Part shown: positions 31,252 to 36,103 of the stretch, in pieces
Layout of the letters: every line of letters begins with the position of its first letter
Position numbering within the stretch: position 1 is the first letter of the stretch
Origin: Granulicatella seriolae
GTDB taxonomy: Bacteria; Bacillota; Bacilli; Lactobacillales; Aerococcaceae
DNA length: 36,103 bases
Reading direction: 5' to 3'
NCBI RefSeq assembly: GCF_024543085.1
Contig: NZ_JANHNZ010000014.1
Location: 1 to 36,103 of the forward strand
Notes under the pieces: model-generated
Database searches by the model: none
What the model was told of the DNA's origin: nothing
Seen by the model: the letters and a program-made list of their open reading frames with translations, nothing else
Made by a program: the position numbers and the translations under genes

Positions 31252-31514
31252 TACAATAGCTGCGAATAGTAGGCTAGTAGAGACCTAAGAGAGCTGACGG
31301 CCGGTGCGAGTCAGTGGCAAAGCTAGACGAATCCACGCAGAAGACATATGACGAAAACACAAGCTGATTAAGTCATACGGCGCCAACCGTTACCCCAGAC
31401 CAAAGAGCAAAGCCCTTGTCAAATGGTGCTTTGAAGCCGGGTGGTACCGCGATTAGTTTAGATGAATCCAAGCTAGTTCGTCCCTTTTTACAAGAGGGGT
31501 GGACTGGCTTTTTT
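31252..31514 (+). promoter_or_regulatory. Serine-specific T-box riboswitch
   Basis: The leader has the stem I base GCTGCG/CGCAG and the AGAGA-type internal motif. The specifier region is GAATCCACGCAG, in which TCC (31332-31334) reads serine. The T-box proper is CCGGGTGGTACCGCG (31437-31451). Uncharged tRNA-Ser would stabilise the antiterminator and open serS. The terminator alternative lies at 31470-31514. Confidence 0.9.
31470..31514 (+). terminator. T-box controlled terminator
   Basis: AAGCTAGTTCGTCCC pairs with GGGGTGGACTGGCTT and is followed by a T-run ending at 31514. It competes with the antiterminator that contains the T-box sequence. Confidence 0.85.
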
Positions 31515-31546
31515 GTAGGCAAAAACAAATGGAAGGTGGAAATGAT

Positions 31547-32830
31547 ATGTTAGATGTAAAGATTTTGAGAGATAACTTTGAGGCGACGGTTGAAGCCTTA
31601 GGAAACCGTGGTGTGGCGCGTGAAACGGTTGAAGAGTGGCGTGATTTGGACGAAAAGAGACGTCAATTGATCATGAAAACGGAGCAAGACAAGCAGTACC
31701 GCAACACGGTATCTGAACAGATAGCCCAATTAAAACGCCAAAAAGAAGATGCTAGTGCAGCTATTGCTGACATGAAGCAAGTGGGCGAGAACATCAAGAT
31801 CTTGGACCAAGAGATTGCGGAGATTACAGAAAAGATTGACTATATCGCAACCCGTGTGCCTAATATTGCCGATGCGTCTGTGCCGGTTGGGGATGATGAA
31901 GAGGGCAATGTTGAAGTGCGCCGTCATGGAACGCCTCGTGCCTTTACCTTCCAACCAAAACCACACTGGGAGATTGCCGAAGACTTAGGTATTTTAGATT
32001 TTGAACGTGGAGCCAAGGTGTCTGGTAGTCGTTTCCTCTATTATAAGGGGATGGGTGCTCGCTTGGAGCGGGCTTTGTACAACTACATGCTGGATATGCA
32101 CACAGAAAAACATGGCTATACAGAAGTGATTCCACCATATTTGGTGAATGAAAAAGCTATGTTTGGTACAGGGAATTTTCCTAAGTTCAAGGAGGATGTC
32201 TTCCAATTGGATGACGAACGCAAGTTGACCTTGATTCCAACAGCCGAAGTACCTTTGACCAATTACTATGCTAACGAAATTCTAGACCAAGCCGACTTGC
32301 CAATTTATTTCACAGCTTTAAGCCCGTCTTTCCGTTCTGAAGCGGGTAGTGCTGGTCGTGACACTAGAGGCTTGATTCGTCTGCACCAATTCAACAAGGT
32401 GGAGATGGTTAAGTTTTCAGCTCCGGAAACGTCATTTGACGAATTGGAAAAGATGACTGACGATGCGGAGGATATCTTACGTGGGCTTGAGCTGCCTTAC
32501 CGTACGATTGTTTTGTGTACTGGTGATATGGGCTTTTCTTCTGCGAAGACCTATGATATTGAAGTTTGGATTCCGGCGCAAGATACCTATAGAGAGATTA
32601 GTTCTTGTTCTAACTGTGTTGATTTCCAAGCGCGCCGTGCCAAGATTCGTTACCGCAACGAGGAGACTGGTAAGGTGGAGCTGCTGCATACCCTAAACGG
32701 TTCTGGTGTGGCGGTCGGACGTACTGTGGCGGCTATTCTGGAGAACTTCCAAGAAGCAGATGGCAGTGTCAGCATTCCTAAAGCTCTCATTCCATATATG
32801 AACGGCGTGACCAGAATTAGCAAAGACTAG
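31547..32830 (+). CDS. serS: Seryl-tRNA synthetase
   Basis: The 427-aa class II synthetase charges tRNA-Ser. The N-terminal coiled-coil arm (about 27-100) that contacts the long variable arm of tRNA-Ser is followed by the catalytic domain. Motif 2 is [20 protein letters not shown] with FNKVEM, and motif 3 contains [17 protein letters not shown] near the end. ATG 31547 is preferred: it follows GGAAGGTGG and leaves the usual [10 protein letters not shown] start, whereas the longer frame from 31499 begins inside the terminator. Expression is controlled by the serine T-box upstream. A repeat hairpin 19 bases behind the stop probably terminates transcription. Confidence 0.97.
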   Translation: MLDVKILRDNFEATVEALGNRGVARETVEEWRDLDEKRRQLIMKTEQDKQYRNTVSEQIAQLKRQKEDASAAIADMKQVGENIKILDQEIAEITEKIDYIATRVPNIADASVPVGDDEEGNVEVRRHGTPRAFTFQPKPHWEIAEDLGILDFERGAKVSGSRFLYYKGMGARLERALYNYMLDMHTEKHGYTEVIPPYLVNEKAMFGTGNFPKFKEDVFQLDDERKLTLIPTAEVPLTNYYANEILDQADLPIYFTALSPSFRSEAGSAGRDTRGLIRLHQFNKVEMVKFSAPETSFDELEKMTDDAEDILRGLELPYRTIVLCTGDMGFSSAKTYDIEVWIPAQDTYREISSCSNCVDFQARRAKIRYRNEETGKVELLHTLNGSGVAVGRTVAAILENFQEADGSVSIPKALIPYMNGVTRISKD

Positions 32831-32848
32831 GCGGGGTATGGCTGAACC

Positions 32849-33023
32849 ACAAAAGAGTTGCCCGATAAGGGGTTAGAAATAGTAACGGTGGCACCGCCGA
32901 AAGCCTTGGTCTTTCGGCTTAGCTGTCTACGTGGCTGTAATTCGGCTAAAGCCGAAACATCCACTGTGCGTCAGCTATGCTTTACACCGTTATTTCTAAC
33001 CCCTTATCGGGCAACTCTTTTGT
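32849..33023. repeat. Perfect 33-bp-arm hairpin with full core (minus orientation)
   Basis: The arms 32849-32881 and 32991-33023 are perfectly complementary (ACAAAAGAGTTGCCCGATAA and onward). The loop is the multi-hairpin core at 32884-32991, reversed relative to the copy at 16177. It stands directly behind serS and likely serves as its terminator. Confidence 0.8.
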
Positions 33024-33100
33024 TTGAATGGCTAAATAGACATTTTATCCACCACCTCTTGTTGAACAAAAGAAGGTACTACTAATAATAGTTTGAGCAA

Positions 33101-33142
33101 GAAAGACTTAAAATTAAGGTGAGACTTGATTTTGAGTCTTTT
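33101..33142 (+). terminator. Terminator-like hairpin
   Basis: AAAGACTTAAAAT pairs with ATTTTGAGTCTTT (one mismatch) and is followed by further T. There is no gene directly upstream, so it may be a relic or a backup terminator for serS. Confidence 0.55.
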
Positions 33143-33180
33143 TAATGTTTAGAGGTTTTTGTTCAGTAAGTTTAGTTGAT

Positions 33181-33274
33181 ATTATGAGAAAAGAGTCGTG
33201 ATTCAAGTGGTTTCCGGGGACAAGGAGTGTTCTAATCACCGGAAAAAGTTAGAATAGAATATTTTTCTCATAAT
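33181..33274. repeat. Solitary palindromic element with a third type of centre
   Basis: The arms ATTATGAGAAAA (33181-33192) and TTTTTCTCATAAT (33262-33274) match the arrays at 6165-6839 and 13781-14312. The inner hairpin is TTTCCGG with CCGGAAA and a 20-odd base loop, unrelated to the other centres. The length (94 bp) is the same. Confidence 0.75.
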
Positions 33275-33364
33275 TCATTTCGTATTAAGCTTTTCTAGGT
33301 CGTCTGTCGGGAATATTAATGATTTTAGGAATAGGTAAAAAATCCAAAACCCATATCAGCACCT

Positions 33365-33599
33365 AAAGAACCAGCAGATAAGGGTTAGAAATAATGGTGC
33401 AAAGCATAGCTGTACGCACAGTGGATGTTTCGGCTTTAGCCGATTACAGCCCACGTAGACAGCTAAGCCAGTGAGACCAAGGCTCACGGCGGTGCCACCG
33501 TTCCCGTTTCGGATAGAGTTCTGGGGAACTATTTTATGATTTAGAATGCTTTTATTTTATTAAAGACTTATTGCCCAGCCCTTTATCTGCTGGCTCTTT
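33365..33599. repeat. Chimeric hairpin with full core
   Basis: The outer arms GAACCAGCAGATAAGGG and CCCTTTATCTGCTGGCTC enclose a core at 33393-33502. Left of the core is the TTAGAAATA arm seen at 32872. Right of it is the CGGATAGAGTTCTGGGGAAC arm and the TTGCCCAGCC end seen at 29560-29638. The two halves thus derive from different repeat copies and were joined by recombination or nested insertion. Confidence 0.7.
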
Positions 33600-33718
33600 T
33601 TATAGTCTATAAATCCCTCTTTTCACAGCACTGAAAATTTATAACTTTTTTATTTACAATTATGGGGGATACTGATAGGATTAAGAAACGAAAGAAAGCA
33701 CACATCAAGGAGGACGCC

Positions 33719-34399
33719 ATGCCACATCGTAAAGCCATTAATTATAAGAGCTGTTTTGATATTATCGGCCCCATTATGGTCGGCCCGTCCAGTTCCCATA
33801 CGGCTGGCGCTATTCAAATTGGGCTTTTGGCACGCCAATTATTTGGTGGTGACCCTCTGGATGTTACCTGTATTTATTATGAATCCTTTGCCGAAACGCA
33901 TAAGGGGCATGGTACGGATTTTGCCATTGTTTCTGGGGTTTTGGGCTTTGCGACCGATGATGAGCGAGTACCCAAGGCGGTAGATATTGCCGAAGAAATG
34001 GGGATTGCAGTGGAATTTATCGAGCAGGATATTCCTAGTCCGGTCTTCCATGCCAATACGGCTGACTTGACCCTCAAGGATTACCAGCGGGAAGTCCGGA
34101 TTATTGGCACATCCGTTGGTGGTGGTACGGTGGAGGTCAAGTATGTCGAGGTGGCAGGCTTTGAGATTTCTTTGACGGGGCCGCTACCGATTGTGATCGC
34201 CATTTCGCAGGATGCGCACTTGCAGGAGCAGCTTGACCAACTTCTGTATGACCATCAAATGGAGCTCATGAGTCGTCGGGAGCAGGAGAAGGTTGGTGTT
34301 TGGGCCTTTGTCTATGAGCTCAAGTCCTTGATTACCCAGCCGCTCCAGCAGGCCTTGGAAGCTTTGCGCCGTGAGGAGACCATTTATATTCTCAAATAA
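33719..34399 (+). CDS. sdaAB: L-serine dehydratase, beta subunit (Fe-S dependent)
   Basis: The 226-aa subunit of the two-protein L-serine ammonia-lyase, together with SdaAA, converts serine to pyruvate and ammonia. The signature IIGPIMVGPSSSHTAG lies at 15-30. An ACT-like regulatory domain occupies about 148-220 (VRIIGTSVGGG ... PIVIAISQDAH). ATG 33719 is chosen because AAGGAGGAC precedes it; an upstream in-frame ATG (33662) has no ribosome site. The alpha-subunit gene starts 36 bases downstream, so the two form an operon. Confidence 0.95.
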   Translation: MPHRKAINYKSCFDIIGPIMVGPSSSHTAGAIQIGLLARQLFGGDPLDVTCIYYESFAETHKGHGTDFAIVSGVLGFATDDERVPKAVDIAEEMGIAVEFIEQDIPSPVFHANTADLTLKDYQREVRIIGTSVGGGTVEVKYVEVAGFEISLTGPLPIVIAISQDAHLQEQLDQLLYDHQMELMSRREQEKVGVWAFVYELKSLITQPLQQALEALRREETIYILK

Positions 34400-34435
34400 G
34401 ACCTATAGTAATAGAAGAAAGGATGCTGTCGATAG

Positions 34436-35347
34436 ATGTATATGTCGATTCAAGAAGTTGTCGCTCAGGCCGAACGCACGGGGCTAGCCATATCGGAATT
34501 GATGATTCTGCAAGAGATGGACGTCACCAAACTGAGCCGGCAAGAAATCTGGCAACGCATGGAGAAAAACCTGGCGACCATGAAGAATGCTGTCGAACGC
34601 AGCGCCCAAGGACAAGGTGTCTTCTCACCCACAGGCTTAACTGGCGGCGATGCTGTCAAGATGCTCAAGTACCGTCAATCCGGCAAATCATTGTCAGGTG
34701 ACGCAGTTTTGGCTGGTGTTCAGTACGCTTTAGGGACTAATGAAGTCAATGCAGCTATGGGGTTAGTTTGCGCCACTCCAACGGCTGGGGCAAGCGGCAC
34801 GATTCCTGGCGTCATCTTTTCGATTTCGGAAACCATGAATTTGACTCACGAAGCACAGATACGTTTTCTGTTTACCTCAGCCTTGTTCGGTATGGTGGTA
34901 GCCAACAATGCCATGATTTCTGGTGCTATGGGAGGTTGTCAAGCCGAAGTGGGCAGCGCCTCCGCCATGGCAGCAGCCGCAGCAGTCGAGGCGGCCGGTG
35001 GGACAGCACAACAATCGTCCGAAGCGTTTTCCATTGCACTTGGCAATTTGCTGGGTTTGGTATGTGACCCGGTGGCGGGACTAGTCGAAGTTCCCTGCGT
35101 CAAACGCAACGCCATTGGTTCGGGCAACGCCTTAATTGCCGCCGACATGGCTCTAGCGGGCATCACCAATATCATCCCAGCAGACGAAACCATCGAAGCC
35201 ATGCGTTCTATTGGCAGCCGCATGCCCCGTGAACTCCGTGAAACCGGACTAGGAGGCAGCGCCGCAACCCGTACCGGCTTGGATATCAAGATGCGTATAT
35301 TTGGCAAAGACGTATCCCTAACGCCAACCGAAGAAACTGATTTATAA
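34436..35347 (+). CDS. sdaAA: L-serine dehydratase, alpha subunit (Fe-S dependent)
   Basis: The 303-aa catalytic subunit binds a 4Fe-4S cluster. Conserved blocks are LTGGDAVKM (68-76), CATPTAGASGTIPGV (112-126), GGCQAEVGSASAMAAAA (166-182) and LVCDPVAGLVEVPCVKRN (208-225). Cys112, Cys168, Cys210 and Cys221 include the cluster ligands. The ATG at 34436 lies a little far (about 15 bases) from AAAGGA; ATG 34442 is an alternative two codons later. It completes the sdaAB-sdaAA operon. Nearby serS gives the region a serine theme, but the operons are separate. Confidence 0.95.
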   Translation: MYMSIQEVVAQAERTGLAISELMILQEMDVTKLSRQEIWQRMEKNLATMKNAVERSAQGQGVFSPTGLTGGDAVKMLKYRQSGKSLSGDAVLAGVQYALGTNEVNAAMGLVCATPTAGASGTIPGVIFSISETMNLTHEAQIRFLFTSALFGMVVANNAMISGAMGGCQAEVGSASAMAAAAAVEAAGGTAQQSSEAFSIALGNLLGLVCDPVAGLVEVPCVKRNAIGSGNALIAADMALAGITNIIPADETIEAMRSIGSRMPRELRETGLGGSAATRTGLDIKMRIFGKDVSLTPTEETDL

Positions 35348-35386
35348 TAGAAGTATAAAACCAATCCTATGAAATGAGGAACTAAG

Positions 35387-35914
35387 ATGACAGAACAACA
35401 ATATGATACAGCTATATTTGCTGGTGGCTGTTTTTGGTGTATGGTAAAACCATTTGATAGCCAAGAAGGAATCGTCTCTGTTGTGTCCGGCTATACCGGT
35501 GGGACTACCGTAAACCCGACTTACGAGCAAGTGTGCAGCGGGACAACTGGTCACACAGAAGCCGTTCAGATAACCTTTGACCCGCAAGTTTTCCCTTACG
35601 AAAAACTAGTTAATATTTATTGGCAACAAACTGATCCAACTGATGCTATGGGACAATTTGCCGATCGTGGGGATTCCTATAGACCCGTTATCTTCTATAA
35701 TAGTCCCCAACAAAAAGAAATCGCCCAAGCTTCAAAAGCTGCCCTACAAGCTTCCGGACGATTCAAGAAAGATATCGTGACGACTATTGAAGAAGCCAAA
35801 CCCTTCTACCCTGCAGAAGAATACCACCAAGATTTCTATAAGAAAAACCCAGCCCATTACAACCGCTACAGAAGAGGCTCAGGAAGAGATCAATTCATCG
35901 CTAACAGCTGGTAA
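35387..35914 (+). CDS. msrA: Peptide-methionine (S)-S-oxide reductase MsrA
   Basis: The 175-aa enzyme reduces the S-form of methionine sulfoxide in proteins. The active-site motif AGGCFWCMV holds the catalytic Cys15; Cys18 and Cys51 are the only other cysteines, so recycling must use one of them or an external thiol. The conserved GYTGG, GHTEAVQ and [16 protein letters not shown] blocks are all present. Length and domain are normal, without a fused MsrB. The ATG follows ATGAGGAAC. It ends in a strong terminator before the rRNA operon. Confidence 0.95.
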   Translation: MTEQQYDTAIFAGGCFWCMVKPFDSQEGIVSVVSGYTGGTTVNPTYEQVCSGTTGHTEAVQITFDPQVFPYEKLVNIYWQQTDPTDAMGQFADRGDSYRPVIFYNSPQQKEIAQASKAALQASGRFKKDIVTTIEEAKPFYPAEEYHQDFYKKNPAHYNRYRRGSGRDQFIANSW

Positions 35915-35926
35915 ATAAAAGGCTTT

Positions 35927-35965
35927 AAAAAAAGCAAAAGTTTTTTAAAAACTTTTGCTTTTTTT
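35927..35965 (+). terminator. msrA terminator
   Basis: AAAGCAAAAGTTTTT pairs with AAAAACTTTTGCTTT and is followed by more T. It insulates the rRNA operon. Confidence 0.85.
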
Positions 35966-35966
35966 G

Positions 35967-35995
35967 TTGACATACTTTAGAGACGATGATAATAT
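35967..35995 (+). promoter_or_regulatory. rRNA operon promoter
   Basis: Consensus TTGACA (35967-35972), a 17-base spacer and TAATAT (35990-35995) stand before a typical rRNA leader. Confidence 0.8.
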
Positions 35996-36001
35996 ATAGA
36001 A

Positions 36002-36103
36002 GTTGTCAAAACGACAACGAAAGACATTGACCTTTGAAAACTGAACAAAGAAGACAAACCAAATGTGTAGGGAACTTCATCAAAGAGATGAAGAAAACTA
36101 AAC
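36002..36103 (+). other. rRNA operon leader (5' of 16S rRNA), cut by the window end
   Basis: The sequence CTTTGAAAACTGAACAAAG and the following AAGAAGAC stretch are the hallmark of pre-16S leaders in Lactobacillales. The processing stem half GAACTTCATCAAAGAGATGA is present. The 16S gene itself (starting near GAGTTTGATC) lies beyond the window. Confidence 0.8.

Overview
The window is chromosomal DNA of a low-GC Gram-positive bacterium, most likely a member of the Lactobacillales and plausibly Aerococcaceae or Carnobacteriaceae. The evidence is the origin-proximal housekeeping set (rsmG, parA/parB, a DUF951 gene, ychF, guaB), a T-box-controlled serS behind dacA, strong AGGAGG ribosome binding sites, an Fst/holin-like type I toxin and a Bacillus-group SOS box. 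The species cannot be fixed from sequence alone. The right edge ends in the promoter and leader of an rRNA operon.

Layout. 1-1940 (minus strand, very AT-rich): a compact, translationally coupled comX-comQ-comP' locus made of a 56-aa isoprenyl-peptide pheromone precursor, its prenyltransferase and a kinase-less ComP-like membrane protein. 2359-6131: rsmG, then paired 22-bp direct repeats, then a three-gene ABC exporter. 6165-6840: palindromic repeat array. 6957-8829: structured leader and parA-parB. 8831-9265: repeats. 9314-13281: DUF951 gene, ychF, DUF1129 gene and DUF2207 gene. 13298-14498: mobile and palindromic repeats. 14517-16060: guaB on the minus strand. 16434-18303: OmpR-type regulator and sensor kinase. 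18315-26328: an SOS-box-controlled peptidoglycan amidase followed by four tandem pairs of small YcxB-like membrane proteins, one disrupted by a non-coding mobile element. 26380-27843: ABC-F protein. 27960-28340: type I toxin-antitoxin. 28502-29226: XRE regulator plus membrane protein. 29325-29726: nested repeats. 29870-32830: dacA, T-box and serS. 32849-33600: more repeats. 33719-35914: sdaAB, sdaAA and msrA. 35967-36103: rrn promoter and leader.

Three things stand out. (1) A ComX-type quorum-sensing locus in an apparent lactic-acid-group genome; its pheromone gene is short and easily missed. (2) An accessory island in which an amidase without a signal peptide, preceded by two LexA-type boxes, is followed by tandem duplicated membrane-protein pairs. 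Nearly identical promoter-plus-immediate-terminator modules lie in front of the amidase and three of the pairs. (3) Two families of intergenic repeats: 95-bp palindromes with exchanged centres, often arrayed with a strict 145-bp period, and a ~107-bp multi-hairpin 'core' found repeatedly in the loop of unrelated long terminator-like hairpins, once in a nested insertion.

Housekeeping calls rest on clear family motifs. Functions of the comP' fragment, the YcxB-like pairs and the repeats are inference and are marked as such.
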